Notes: generated by a model from the letters alone, not told the origin. A stretch of DNA of 34,354 bases from an uncultured Eubacteriales bacterium (GCA_905205975.1 CAJLFQ010000018.1:1-34354), one strand, 5' to 3'; shown: positions 22,396 to 31,047, counted from the first letter of the stretch. Program-made: numbers and translations.

Positions 22396-24852
22396 ATGAC
22401 AGATAAACGTTTTACCCAGCGCGCCAACAAAGCCATCAGTCTGGCGTATGCCTCCGCTGTCGAAATGGGGCACAGCTACATTGGCAGCGAACACCTGCTG
22501 CTCGGGCTGCTCCGTGAGCAGGAGGGCGTCGCTGCGCGGGTTCTGACGGATCTCGGCATCACAGTCGACGACGTGGTTGAGCACATCCGTGAAGATGTCG
22601 GATTCGGCGATCCGGGTGTCAAGCCGCAGGATCTGACGCCGCGTTCCAAGCTGATCCTGAACTACGCCTCGGATGAAGCCGTCCGGCTGCGCCACAACTA
22701 TATCGGCACGGAACATATCCTCCTCGGCATCATCCGGGAGCGCGAAAACATCGGTGCGCGCATTCTGTATGAGCTGTGCGGCGATCTTCGGAAAATTGCG
22801 GAACATATCCTCGAAGCCATCGGCGGCGGCGACAGCGACAGCCCTTCGGAGCATCCGCAGTCGGCTTCCGGTCCGGCTGCCGGTTCATCCTCGAAGCAGC
22901 CGGCCGGCGAATTGAAGCTCTTGAAAGAATACGCGCGCAACCTGAATGAAATGGCCGCGGATTCCAATCTGGACCCGGTCATCGGTCGGACAGAGGAAAT
23001 CAACCGCGTGATTCAGATTTTGTCCCGCCGGACAAAAAACAACCCTGTGCTGATTGGGGAGCCTGGCGTCGGCAAAACGGCCGTCGTTGAAGGGCTGGCT
23101 CAGAAAATCGTTTTGGGCGACATCCCTGAAAATCTGAAAAACAAGCAGATTTACACCTTGAACCTCGCCGGAACCATCGCCGGAACCAAATACCGGGGCG
23201 AATTTGAAGAACGGATCCGCAGCATTTTGGACGAAGTGAAAAAGGCGGGCAACATCATCCTATTCATCGACGAGGTCCACACGCTGATCGGTGCAGGCGG
23301 CGCAGAGGGCGCCATCGATGCCGCCAACATTTTGAAGCCGGCGTTGGCGCGCGGCGAGCTTCAGGTCATCGGTGCAACGACGTTTGACGAATACAAAAAG
23401 CACATCGAGAAAGATGCCGCGCTGGAGCGGCGCTTCCAGCCCGTTCAGATCGGCGAACCCTCGGAAGCAGACAGCATTCTGATTCTGCGCGGCCTGCGGG
23501 ACCGCTATGAGGCGCACCACAAAATCAAAATCACCGACGAGGCCATTGAAGCGGCTGTCCGTCTTTCCAGCCGATATCTCAACGACCGTTTTCTGCCGGA
23601 CAAAGCGATCGATTTGATCGATGAGGCGGCCGCAAAGGCACGGCTCACCAATTTGACGCCGCCGCCGGATCTCAAGGGGCTTGCCGACGAAATCGCTCAG
23701 CTTTCCGTAGAAAAAGAAGAAGCCGTTCGGGCACAGGATTTTGAGAAAGCCGCTGCGCTGCGCGACGAGGAAACGCTGAAAAAGAAAACACTGGAAGAGC
23801 GCCGCAGTATGTGGCAAAACACTGCGACAAAACACGCCGACAGCATCGGCGCAGACGATATCGCCGGCGTGATCTCCGCCTGGACAGGGATCCCTGTTCA
23901 GCGCCTAACCGAAACGGAGAGCGAACGCCTTTTGAAAATGGAAGACGTCCTGCATGCGCGCGTGGTCGGACAGGATGAAGCGGTTCGGGCCGTCGCCAAA
24001 GCGATTCGCCGCGGCCGTGCCGGATTGAAGGATCCGAAGCGCCCGCTCGGTTCGTTCATCTTCCTGGGGCCGACCGGCGTCGGCAAAACGGAGCTCTGCA
24101 AAGCGCTTGCGGAAAGCCTGTTCGGCGACGAAAACGCCATGATCCGCTTTGACATGTCGGAGTATATGGAAAAGCATACGGTCAGCCGAATGGTCGGTTC
24201 GCCGCCGGGGTATGTCGGATTTGAAGAAGGCGGCCAGCTCACCGAAAAAGTCCGCCGCAAGCCATACAGCGTCATCCTGTTTGACGAAATCGAAAAGGCG
24301 CACCCGGATGTTTTCAACATTCTCCTCCAGATCATGGAAGACGGCGTTTTGACAGACGGTCAGGGGCGTCACGTCAGCTTCCGGAACGCCATCATTGTCA
24401 TGACGTCCAACGTCGGCGCCAACAACATCGTTCGCCAGACAAAGCCGCTCGGGTTTGCCCCGCAGACAGACGAGAACAGCAATCTGCGCGATGTTGTTCT
24501 GGAGGAGCTGAAGCATACCTTCCGTCCGGAATTTCTGAATCGCGTAGACGATATCATCGTCTTCTCCAAGCTGACGGAAGCAGATATCCGGGAAATTGCC
24601 GTTCATCTGCTGACCGGGCTGGCCGGACGGCTCGCAGAGCTCGGCGTCACCCTGCATTGGGACGATGCTGCGGCTGCGCTGCTGGCGAAAGCGGGATTCG
24701 ACCCGGTTTACGGCGCCCGTCCGCTCCGCAGAACGATCCGCGCTTTGATCGAGGATCCGCTCTCTGAAAAACTGCTGGAACAGTCGATTACCCGCGGAGA
24801 CACCGTTCAGGTATCCGCCGCAGACGGTCAGATCGTCTTTCTCAAGAACTGA
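22396..24852 (+). CDS. clpC: ATP-dependent Clp protease ATP-binding subunit ClpC
   Basis: 818-residue Hsp100 unfoldase partnering ClpP. Two Clp-N repeats (about 5-65 and 80-143) bind McsB/MecA-type adaptors and phosphoarginine. A Ser/Gly linker (145-170) leads to AAA domain 1, Walker A GEPGVGKT (221-228), IDEVHTLIGAGG and the KYRGEFEER pore region. The middle domain (about 430-470, EEAVRAQDFEKAAALRDEE) is UVR-like, as in ClpC and not ClpB. AAA domain 2 has GPTGVGKT (558-565), pore loop GYVGFEEGG (605-613) and sensor 2 VYGARPLRR (771-779). Start ATG 22396 follows AGAGG by 7 nt; the open frame 11 codons upstream is ignored. A strong terminator follows. Confidence 0.97.
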   Translation: MTDKRFTQRANKAISLAYASAVEMGHSYIGSEHLLLGLLREQEGVAARVLTDLGITVDDVVEHIREDVGFGDPGVKPQDLTPRSKLILNYASDEAVRLRHNYIGTEHILLGIIRERENIGARILYELCGDLRKIAEHILEAIGGGDSDSPSEHPQSASGPAAGSSSKQPAGELKLLKEYARNLNEMAADSNLDPVIGRTEEINRVIQILSRRTKNNPVLIGEPGVGKTAVVEGLAQKIVLGDIPENLKNKQIYTLNLAGTIAGTKYRGEFEERIRSILDEVKKAGNIILFIDEVHTLIGAGGAEGAIDAANILKPALARGELQVIGATTFDEYKKHIEKDAALERRFQPVQIGEPSEADSILILRGLRDRYEAHHKIKITDEAIEAAVRLSSRYLNDRFLPDKAIDLIDEAAAKARLTNLTPPPDLKGLADEIAQLSVEKEEAVRAQDFEKAAALRDEETLKKKTLEERRSMWQNTATKHADSIGADDIAGVISAWTGIPVQRLTETESERLLKMEDVLHARVVGQDEAVRAVAKAIRRGRAGLKDPKRPLGSFIFLGPTGVGKTELCKALAESLFGDENAMIRFDMSEYMEKHTVSRMVGSPPGYVGFEEGGQLTEKVRRKPYSVILFDEIEKAHPDVFNILLQIMEDGVLTDGQGRHVSFRNAIIVMTSNVGANNIVRQTKPLGFAPQTDENSNLRDVVLEELKHTFRPEFLNRVDDIIVFSKLTEADIREIAVHLLTGLAGRLAELGVTLHWDDAAAALLAKAGFDPVYGARPLRRTIRALIEDPLSEKLLEQSITRGDTVQVSAADGQIVFLKN

Positions 24853-24886
24853 ACCGCATCGCCCGGTCGAATCGAACAACTCCCCC

Positions 24887-24916
24887 GTCCGCAGGACTTT
24901 GTCCTGCGGACTTTTT
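24887..24916 (+). terminator. Intrinsic terminator of the ctsR-clpC operon
   Basis: Perfect 11-bp stem GTCCGCAGGAC/GTCCTGCGGAC with a TTT loop, followed by TTTTT, beginning 34 bp after the clpC stop. Confidence 0.93.
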
Positions 24917-24939
24917 CATGTTCACGCTGCGGCAAATTC

Positions 24940-24968
24940 TTGCTTTTCATTTTTTGAAATGGTATAAT
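24940..24968 (+). promoter_or_regulatory. Promoter of the membrane protein/glutaminase-like unit
   Basis: TTGCTT (24940-24945), 17-bp spacer, TATAAT (24963-24968), with TGG just before the -10 resembling an extended element. It lies 24 bp after the previous terminator and 44 bp before the ATG. Confidence 0.82.
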
Positions 24969-25012
24969 GTACTCGTCCTCCGCTTGAAATATTGGAAAGG
25001 AGTCCAACCGGA

Positions 25013-25930
25013 ATGAAGCGCCATCCGTCCCGAATCCGGGCACAAATGCTGGGTGATCATCTGCGTGAGCGGCTGAACATTCGTAGTATTCTCTCCATCA
25101 TCGTCGTCATCATTATCTTCCGTCAGTTTTGGCTCAGCAATTATGAAAACGTTTTCATCGGCCTGCTGACACTTGTTCTCTTTGCCGTTCCGGGGTTTTT
25201 GGGCGACCGTCTGGGGCTGGATTTGCCGCCCCTGCTGCGCAACATCGTCTTCTGCTTTATTTTTGCCGCGGAAATTCTCGGCGAAATCTCTTCTTTCTTT
25301 ACGAAAGTGCCCTTCTGGGACGCCATGCTGCACACAACGACCGGGTTTTTGATGGCGGCTGTCGGCTTTTCGCTGGTGGATCTGCTGAGCCGCGATGAAA
25401 CCATCGCTTTCCACCTGTCGCCGTTTTTTCTCTCCATCGTCGCCTTTTGTTTTTCCATGACCATCGGCGTCCTCTGGGAGTTTTTTGAATTTTTCGCCGA
25501 CTGGCTTCTGCACATCGATATGCAGAAGGATACCATCGTCCACACCATCAACAGCGTCGCACTGGACCCGGATGGGCTGAATATCGTCCACCACGTCAAG
25601 ATTGACAGCGTCATCGTCAACGGCGAAGACTGGACCGCGACGTTGGGCGGTTATCTGGACATCGGCCTGATCGACACCATGAAAGACCTGTTTGTCAACT
25701 TCATCGGCGCCATTGTCTTCTCTGTCATCGGCTTTTTCTACGTCAAAAACCGCGGAAAAGGCAAACTTGCAAACAGCCTGATTCCAAAAGTCCGCCGCAA
25801 AGAACACGCTGCTGATCAAGTGCGTCCCATGGCGCCGGCTGAAGCGTCATGCTGCGATACTAAAGAAAACGGAAAGGAATGCGTTTCCCATGAAAATGAG
25901 ACCGCCCGCCACCCCGCTGATCACAATTGA
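25013..25930 (+). CDS. Polytopic membrane protein, distantly YjdF/DUF2238-like
   Basis: 305 residues. About six hydrophobic segments (25-37, 47-64, 74-92, 105-125, 136-158, 222-243). Conserved-looking polar positions sit in or beside helices: WDAMLHTTTGF (102-112), GVLWEFFEFFADW (152-164) and DTMKDLFVNFIGA (221-233). The WDxxLH, LWEFFE and DTxxDL.xN..GA pattern resembles the YjdF/DUF2238 family, whose function is unknown; this assignment is tentative. Between helices 5 and 6 lies a polar region (about 165-215). The last 55 residues are hydrophilic and charged. ATG 25013 follows AAAGGAG. Its 3' end overlaps the next gene by 41 bp in another frame, indicating coupled translation. Confidence 0.8.
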   Translation: MKRHPSRIRAQMLGDHLRERLNIRSILSIIVVIIIFRQFWLSNYENVFIGLLTLVLFAVPGFLGDRLGLDLPPLLRNIVFCFIFAAEILGEISSFFTKVPFWDAMLHTTTGFLMAAVGFSLVDLLSRDETIAFHLSPFFLSIVAFCFSMTIGVLWEFFEFFADWLLHIDMQKDTIVHTINSVALDPDGLNIVHHVKIDSVIVNGEDWTATLGGYLDIGLIDTMKDLFVNFIGAIVFSVIGFFYVKNRGKGKLANSLIPKVRRKEHAADQVRPMAPAEASCCDTKENGKECVSHENETARHPADHN

Positions 25931-27755
25931 CCCGTATTTTTCTGTCTGGTGCACAGCTGACACGCTGGCCGGAAACGACACCCGCCACTGGACGGGCGCG
26001 CCGAACCGTCTTGTCGGCGAAGCCCTGATTGACGGCGCCGTTTACCATTTCATGGGCTGCGGTTCCGGTATGCCCATGCAGCAGACCGCTTTTGACATGG
26101 ACTATTTGTCCACATACTACACCTATGCCGCATCCGGCGTTCAGCTGACGCTCCGGTTTTCTTCTCCCCTGCTGCTGACGGACTTGATGCTCTGTTCCAG
26201 ACCGGTTTCCTATCTGACTGTTTCCGCCGTTGCGACAGACGGAAACGCCCATACGGTTTCCGTCCGCATTTTTGCAGATGACGAACTCTGCCTCGACAAG
26301 AAAGGCGAGCACGAAACCGTCACAGAAATCCGGGCGCTCGACAAGCTCTGCGCGGTTCGTGTCGGCAGTGCCGAACAGCACCCGCTGAACCGTTCCGGCG
26401 ACAACGTACGCATCGACTGGGGATACTTCTGGCTCGCTTCGGATGCAGCCGGTGCCTCTGCCGCCTGTGACAACGGCGGAATTTCCATCACGGCGCCTGT
26501 TGCATGCGGCGCAGCCATTCAGTTCGCCTTCGCTTATGACGACGTGCATTCGCTCGAATACTTCGGCACGCCGGTGGATGCATACTGGCGCACCGCCGGC
26601 GAAACATTTGAAGAAATGCTCACCCGCGCACTGGCTGAATCGCACGCCATCCTGCACCGCTGCGATGCGTTTTCGCATGCGCTTGCCGAACGCTGTTTGA
26701 CTGCCGGCGGAGAACGGTATCTGGAGCTGACCATGCTGGCATACCGTCAGGCCATTGCCGCCCACAAGCTCTGCACCGATCCGAACGGCGACCTGCTTTT
26801 TGTCTCAAAAGAATGTTTCTCCAACGGCTGCGCAGCAACCGTCGATGTGACGTATCCGTCGATTCCGCTCTTTCTGCTCTTCCAGCCTGAGCTGGTCAAC
26901 GCCATGCTCCGTCCGGTCTTCCGTTATGCCGCCTCCCCTGCCTGGCCGTTCGATTTCGCCCCGCACGACGCCGGCTGTTATCCGTTACTGAACGGTCAGG
27001 TGTACAGCAACGGCACAGACCCCAAAAATCAGATGCCCGTCGAAGAATGCGGCAATATGCTCATCTGCGCCTATGCCGCCGCATATTACACCGGGAACAG
27101 TGCATTTGCGATGTCGCACCTTGACCTGCTCACCAAATGGGCGGACTACCTCGTCGGCATTGGCGTCAACCCGGACAATCAGCTCTGCACCGATGACTTT
27201 GCAGGCCATCTCGCGCACAACTGCAACCTGTCGCTGAAAGCCATCTGCGCATTGGCCTGTTTTGCGCGCCTGCTGGCGATGGATGGACGCGACGGTTCCG
27301 CCTACGAAGCGGCTGCATGCAAAATGGCGGCGGAATGGGTGCCAATGGCCGCCAACGGAGACGGTTCGTACCGGCTGGCATTTGATCAGCCCGGCACGTT
27401 CAGCATGAAGTATAACATGATCTGGGACAAAGTCTTTGACCTCGGCCTGTTTGATGATTCCGTCAGAGAAACCGAAGTTGCCTCCTATCTCGTCCGTCAG
27501 AACCGTTACGGCCTCCCGCTGGACAACCGTGCAGATTATACCAAGTCTGACTGGCTGGTTTGGATCGCTTCCCTCAGCACCACAAAATCCGCTTTCGAAG
27601 CACTGACTGCACCGCTTTGGCTCGCCTATGACGAAACCCCGGATCGCGTCCCCATGACCGACTGGTATTTCACGTCCAGCGCCAAGCAGCGCGGCTTCCA
27701 GAACCGGACGGTTCAGGGCGGCATTTTCATGCGGCTGCTTCTTCCGCAAGCTTAA
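25890..27755 (+). CDS. DUF4965/DUF5127/DUF1793 (glutaminase A-like) protein
   Basis: 621 residues. The N-terminus TPLITIDPYFSVWCTADTLAG with DTRHWTGAPNRLVG matches the DUF5127-DUF4965 architecture found in fungal and bacterial 'glutaminase A' proteins. The middle holds LAYRQAIAAHKL, FVSKECFSNGCAATVDVTYP and FAPHDAGCYPLLNG (about 285-370). An (alpha/alpha)6-like C-terminal part contains EECGNMLICAYAAAYYTG, DDFAGHLAHNCNLSLKAI and WIASLS. No signal peptide or anchor is present, so the product should be cytoplasmic, unlike secreted fungal members. Actual substrate, glutamine or a glycoside, is undecided; the fold is close to glycoside-hydrolase toroids. AAAGGA lies 13 nt upstream; initiation probably couples to the overlapping upstream gene. 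Confidence 0.82.
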   Translation: MKMRPPATPLITIDPYFSVWCTADTLAGNDTRHWTGAPNRLVGEALIDGAVYHFMGCGSGMPMQQTAFDMDYLSTYYTYAASGVQLTLRFSSPLLLTDLMLCSRPVSYLTVSAVATDGNAHTVSVRIFADDELCLDKKGEHETVTEIRALDKLCAVRVGSAEQHPLNRSGDNVRIDWGYFWLASDAAGASAACDNGGISITAPVACGAAIQFAFAYDDVHSLEYFGTPVDAYWRTAGETFEEMLTRALAESHAILHRCDAFSHALAERCLTAGGERYLELTMLAYRQAIAAHKLCTDPNGDLLFVSKECFSNGCAATVDVTYPSIPLFLLFQPELVNAMLRPVFRYAASPAWPFDFAPHDAGCYPLLNGQVYSNGTDPKNQMPVEECGNMLICAYAAAYYTGNSAFAMSHLDLLTKWADYLVGIGVNPDNQLCTDDFAGHLAHNCNLSLKAICALACFARLLAMDGRDGSAYEAAACKMAAEWVPMAANGDGSYRLAFDQPGTFSMKYNMIWDKVFDLGLFDDSVRETEVASYLVRQNRYGLPLDNRADYTKSDWLVWIASLSTTKSAFEALTAPLWLAYDETPDRVPMTDWYFTSSAKQRGFQNRTVQGGIFMRLLLPQA

Positions 27756-27770
27756 CGCTGTTTTTTCAAT

Positions 27771-27830
27771 GCAAGGGGTTAATTTGCAGATTTTCGCAGT
27801 TTTTTGCAAATAACCCCTTGCGTTTTTTTT
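27771..27830 (+). terminator. Intrinsic terminator after the glutaminase-like gene
   Basis: Left arm 27771-27788 pairs with right arm 27805-27821 (17 bp, one bulged A, 16-nt loop) and is followed by eight T (27823-27830). It starts 16 bp after the stop codon. Confidence 0.92.
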
Positions 27831-27846
27831 CCTGATGTGGTATATT
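27818..27846 (+). promoter_or_regulatory. Promoter of ppdK, embedded in the preceding terminator
   Basis: TTGCGT (27818-27823) lies in the right arm and first T of the terminator, then a 17-bp spacer and TATATT (27841-27846). The spacer contains most of the terminator's T-run. Confidence 0.6.
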
Positions 27847-27852
27847 ATATTG

Positions 27853-27980
27853 GTTAGATGAATGAGCGCGTTTTCTTGTTCCGCGTTGTCTTTTTCGAAG
27901 CTGTTTTCCGCCGAAAACGGCTTTGTTTGTTGCTCATTCTCTTGTCTCTACTTTTGATTCGGCGGAGAAACGGAGAATCT
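27853..27980 (+). promoter_or_regulatory. Structured 5' leader of ppdK
   Basis: About 128 nt between predicted start site and ppdK. An outer 8-bp stem GAATGAGC (27860-27867) / GCTCATTC (27932-27939) encloses an 11-bp hairpin 27898-27908/27913-27923 with loop CGCC and one G-U pair. A pyrimidine-rich single-stranded stretch then leads to the GGAG ribosome site. No known riboswitch was recognised. An in-frame ATG at 27858 would add 41 residues but has no ribosome site. Confidence 0.5.
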
Positions 27981-30602
27981 ATGAGTAAAAAATTTGTCTA
28001 CATGTTCTGTGAGGGCTCCGGCAGCATGCGGGAACTCCTCGGCGGCAAAGGCGCAAACCTCGCCGAAATGATGAACCTCGGCATGCCTGTTCCGAACGGC
28101 TTCACCATTACGACCGAAGCCTGCACCGATTACTACGACAACGGCGAATCCGTCAGCGATGAAATCCAAGCACAGATTTATGAATACCTGGAACGTTTGG
28201 AAAACGAAAGCGGCAAAAAATTCGGCGATCCGGAAAATCCGCTGCTCGTCAGCGTCCGCAGCGGCGCTCGTGCGTCGATGCCCGGCATGATGGATACCAT
28301 TCTGAACCTCGGTCTGAATGACGTCGTCGTGGAAGGCCTTGCCAAACTGACCGACAACCCGCGTTTCGCGTATGACTCCTACCGCCGTTTCATTCAAATG
28401 TTCTCCGACGTCGTTATGGAACTGCCGAAATCCACCTTTGAGAAAATCATCGACAAGGTCAAAGCGGAAAAAGGCGTCTCCTATGACAGCGAACTCGACG
28501 CGGAAGACATGAAAAAACTCGTGATTCTCTTCAAAAACCACTTTATTGCCGAAAAAGGCTTCCTCTTCCCGGAAGATCCCCGCGTCCAGCTGCTGGAAGC
28601 GGTCAAGGCGGTTTTCCGTTCCTGGAACAACGAACGCGCCATTTATTACCGCCGCATGAACGACATCCCCTCTTCCTGGGGCACAGCCGTCAACGTTCAG
28701 TCGATGGTTTTCGGCAACATGGGCGACGACAGCGGTACGGGCGTCGCATTCACGCGCAACCCGGCAACCGGTGAAAAGAAACTGTTCGGTGAGTTCCTGA
28801 TGAACGCGCAGGGCGAAGACGTCGTCGCCGGTGTCCGCACCCCGCAGACCATCGACCAGCTCGCCGTCGTCATGCCGGATATTTACCGCCAGTTTACCGA
28901 CATCTGCAACCGTCTGGAAGCGCATTACCGCGACATGCAGGACATGGAGTTCACCATTGAAAAAGGAAAGCTCTATATGCTTCAGACGCGCAACGGCAAG
29001 CGCACTGCGGCGGCGGCGCTGAAAATTGCGGTGAGCCTCGTTGCTGAAGGCATGCTGACCAAGGAAGAAGCCATCCTCAAGGTCGAGCCGAAACAGCTGG
29101 ATACCCTGCTGCATCCGCAGTTTGACCCGATCGCCCTCAAAGAAGATTCCCCGGTCGCCTCCGGTCTGCCCGCTTCCCCCGGCGCCGCCTGCGGCACGGT
29201 TGTTTTCTCCGCAAAAGACGCGGTTGAAGCCGCCAAAGAAGGCCGCAAGGTCGTTCTCGTCCGTTTGGAAACGTCGCCGGAAGATATCGAAGGCATGGCA
29301 GCGGCACAGGGCATTCTGACCGCCCGCGGCGGTATGACCTCTCACGCCGCCGTCGTTGCCCGCGGCATGGGCCGCTGCTGTGTGGCCGGCTGCGGTGATG
29401 TCCTCATCAACGAAGACGAAAAGTACTTTGTCGTCAACGGCATCCGCATCAACGAAGGCGACGGGATCTCCATCGACGGCTCCACCGGTAAGGTTTACCT
29501 GAGCATCCTCCCGACCGTTGAAACGGTCATGAGCGGTGACTTCGCGACGTTTATGGGCTGGGCGGATGAAATCCGCACGCTGAAGATCCGCACCAACGCG
29601 GATACCCCGCGCGACGCTGCGGCTGCCCGCAGATACGGCGCAGAAGGCATCGGCCTCTGCCGTACGGAGCATATGTTCTTCGACGCCGACAGAATTCCGG
29701 CGATCCGTGAAATGATTGTCGCCAAGACACTGGAACAGCGTAAAAAGGCGCTGGACAAGCTGCTGCCGATGCAGCGCGGCGACTTTGAAGCGCTCTTCCG
29801 CACAATGAAAGGCCTGCCGGTCACCATTCGTCTTCTCGACCCGCCGCTGCATGAATTCCTGCCGCAGAGCGATGAAGACATTCTGGCGCTGGCACAGGAA
29901 ATGCGCCTGTCCTTCTCCGAACTGAAGGCGACAATCGACTCGCTGCACGAAGCGAACCCGATGTTCGGTCACCGCGGCTGCCGTCTGGCGATCTCCTTCC
30001 CGGAAATTGCCGAAATGCAGACCCGCGCCATCATCGAAGCGGCCATCAACGTTTCCAAGGAAGGCCTGCACGTCGTTCCGGAAATCATGATTCCGCTGGT
30101 TGGCGATATCAACGAGCTGAAATATGTCAAAAAGATCGTAGCACAGGCGGCAGACGCCATCATCGCCGCTTCCGGCCTCAAGCTGACGTATCGTGTCGGC
30201 ACCATGATTGAAGTGCCGCGCGCCGCGCTGACCGCTGACCAGATCGCGACCGAGGCTGAATTCTTCTCCTTCGGCACGAACGACCTGACCCAGATGACTT
30301 ACGGCTTCTCCCGCGATGACGCCGGCAAGTTCCTGCGCGACTACTACGAGAAGAAGATCTTTGAATCCGATCCGTTTGCCCGTCTCGACACGGTCGGCGT
30401 TGGCAAGCTGATCAACATGGCGGCAACGCTGGGCCGTTCCGTCCGCAGCGATATCAAGCTCGGCATCTGCGGCGAACACGGCGGCGACCCGTCTTCCATC
30501 GAATTCTGCCACAAGATCGGCCTCAACTACGTCTCCTGCTCGCCGTACCGCGTGCCGATTGCACGTCTTGCCGCTGCACAGGCCGCCGTCAAAAACAAGT
30601 AA
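27981..30602 (+). CDS. ppdK: Pyruvate, phosphate dikinase
   Basis: 873 residues, matching the roughly 875 of Clostridium symbiosum PPDK. It interconverts pyruvate, ATP and phosphate with PEP, AMP and diphosphate, in glycolysis/gluconeogenesis of many anaerobes. The N-terminal ATP-grasp domain begins FCEGSGSMRELLGGKGANLAEM, with SVRSGARASMPGMMDT (91-106) and FTRNPATGEK. The swivelling phosphohistidine domain has GGMTSHAAVVARGMG with His455, the canonical position. The C-terminal PEP/pyruvate TIM barrel includes GLCRTEHMFF, MIPLVG, SFGTNDLTQM and GICGEHGGDP with the catalytic Cys (about 830). ATG 27981 follows GGAG by 5 nt. It is monocistronic, with its own promoter and terminator. Confidence 0.98.
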   Translation: MSKKFVYMFCEGSGSMRELLGGKGANLAEMMNLGMPVPNGFTITTEACTDYYDNGESVSDEIQAQIYEYLERLENESGKKFGDPENPLLVSVRSGARASMPGMMDTILNLGLNDVVVEGLAKLTDNPRFAYDSYRRFIQMFSDVVMELPKSTFEKIIDKVKAEKGVSYDSELDAEDMKKLVILFKNHFIAEKGFLFPEDPRVQLLEAVKAVFRSWNNERAIYYRRMNDIPSSWGTAVNVQSMVFGNMGDDSGTGVAFTRNPATGEKKLFGEFLMNAQGEDVVAGVRTPQTIDQLAVVMPDIYRQFTDICNRLEAHYRDMQDMEFTIEKGKLYMLQTRNGKRTAAAALKIAVSLVAEGMLTKEEAILKVEPKQLDTLLHPQFDPIALKEDSPVASGLPASPGAACGTVVFSAKDAVEAAKEGRKVVLVRLETSPEDIEGMAAAQGILTARGGMTSHAAVVARGMGRCCVAGCGDVLINEDEKYFVVNGIRINEGDGISIDGSTGKVYLSILPTVETVMSGDFATFMGWADEIRTLKIRTNADTPRDAAAARRYGAEGIGLCRTEHMFFDADRIPAIREMIVAKTLEQRKKALDKLLPMQRGDFEALFRTMKGLPVTIRLLDPPLHEFLPQSDEDILALAQEMRLSFSELKATIDSLHEANPMFGHRGCRLAISFPEIAEMQTRAIIEAAINVSKEGLHVVPEIMIPLVGDINELKYVKKIVAQAADAIIAASGLKLTYRVGTMIEVPRAALTADQIATEAEFFSFGTNDLTQMTYGFSRDDAGKFLRDYYEKKIFESDPFARLDTVGVGKLINMAATLGRSVRSDIKLGICGEHGGDPSSIEFCHKIGLNYVSCSPYRVPIARLAAAQAAVKNK

Positions 30603-30642
30603 GAGATCCGCTCTTTCAGCAGAAAACTGAATCGCTCGTATA

Positions 30643-30679
30643 TACGGTGAGGATGCGCGTCATCCTCACCGTATTTTTG
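30643..30679 (+). terminator. Intrinsic terminator of ppdK
   Basis: Perfect 14-bp stem (30643-30656 with 30662-30675), loop CGCGT, T-run to 30679; begins 40 bp after the ppdK stop. Confidence 0.93.
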
Positions 30680-30753
30680 TCGCTTCGTTGTTCGTTACGC
30701 ATGGTTTCCACGACCATCTTCTTAAGTTCCGGCGTGTATCGTTTGTGCGCCAC
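30680..30753 (-). pseudogene. Truncated IS3-type transposase OrfA (N-terminal remnant)
   Basis: On the minus strand a GTG directly overlapping AAAGGAGG opens MAHKRYTPELKKMVVETMRN, which resembles the first helix of the helix-turn-helix of IS3-family OrfA proteins. After about 24 residues the similarity stops and the frame runs into the ppdK terminator, so the helix-turn-helix is incomplete and no catalytic OrfB follows. It is a dead insertion-sequence fragment. Identification rests on a short motif recognised by eye. Confidence 0.55.
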
Positions 30754-30780
30754 CTCCTTTGGAATATAAATCGCCCCACC

Positions 30781-30805
30781 TGTTAGACAATCTTCCTGTC
30801 TAACA
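30781..30805. repeat. 9-bp inverted repeat next to the transposase remnant
   Basis: TGTTAGACA (30781-30789) and TGTCTAACA (30797-30805) are perfect reverse complements around 7 nt. They lie about 28 bp upstream of the remnant's GTG, where an IS left end or its promoter region would be. Direct target duplications were not found. Confidence 0.5.
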
Positions 30806-31018
30806 AATGGGGCTCCGTTCAATGCGTAGCAGGAGAACGCAAAGCAATGCGCAGCAAGCGCGTTTGATGCGTCTGTTTTAATCGATAGAGATTGACACCG
30901 ATGATTCGGCGGGCACACGCAGTTTCAACATGAACTCGGCGATTGATTTGGCGCTTGACGCTGTGATTCCTGCATCTTCTCTCCCGGCGGATTTTTGGGG
31001 CTTTGGGCATTCATGCGA
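30806..31018. other. Non-coding stretch between IS remnant and trkA promoter
   Basis: About 210 bp without a recognisable gene. Short frames on the minus strand (for example 30819-31010, 63 codons, Arg-rich) have no ribosome site or domain. It may be further degenerate IS or gene debris. Confidence 0.5.
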
Positions 31019-31047
31019 TTGACTTTTCCAATCAGAGCGAGTATAAT
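31019..31047 (+). promoter_or_regulatory. SigA-type promoter of trkA-trkH
   Basis: TTGACT (31019-31024), 17-bp spacer, TATAAT (31042-31047). The leader of about 83 nt has one small hairpin (TCCAA-TCCG-TTGGA) and is too short for a ydaO-type c-di-AMP riboswitch. Confidence 0.88.

Noticed and set aside
24870..24885. tRNA-like GGTCGAATCGAAC near the clpC terminator
   Set aside because: There is no acceptor stem, D-arm or anticodon arm around it; it is only a chance resemblance to a T-loop.
27858..27980. N-terminal 41-residue hydrophobic extension of PPDK
   Set aside because: It has no ribosome site and lies 5 nt from the predicted transcription start. The GGAG-preceded ATG at 27981 gives the family's standard N-terminus and keeps His455 in register.
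27948..30512. 854-codon open frame antisense to ppdK
   Set aside because: It is the exact complement of a perfectly conserved enzyme. Long antisense frames arise from the biased codon use of such genes, and its translation shows no domain.
30819..31010. 63-codon Arg-rich minus-strand frame
   Set aside because: No ribosome site, no family resemblance and competing equally plausible frames; treated as non-coding debris.
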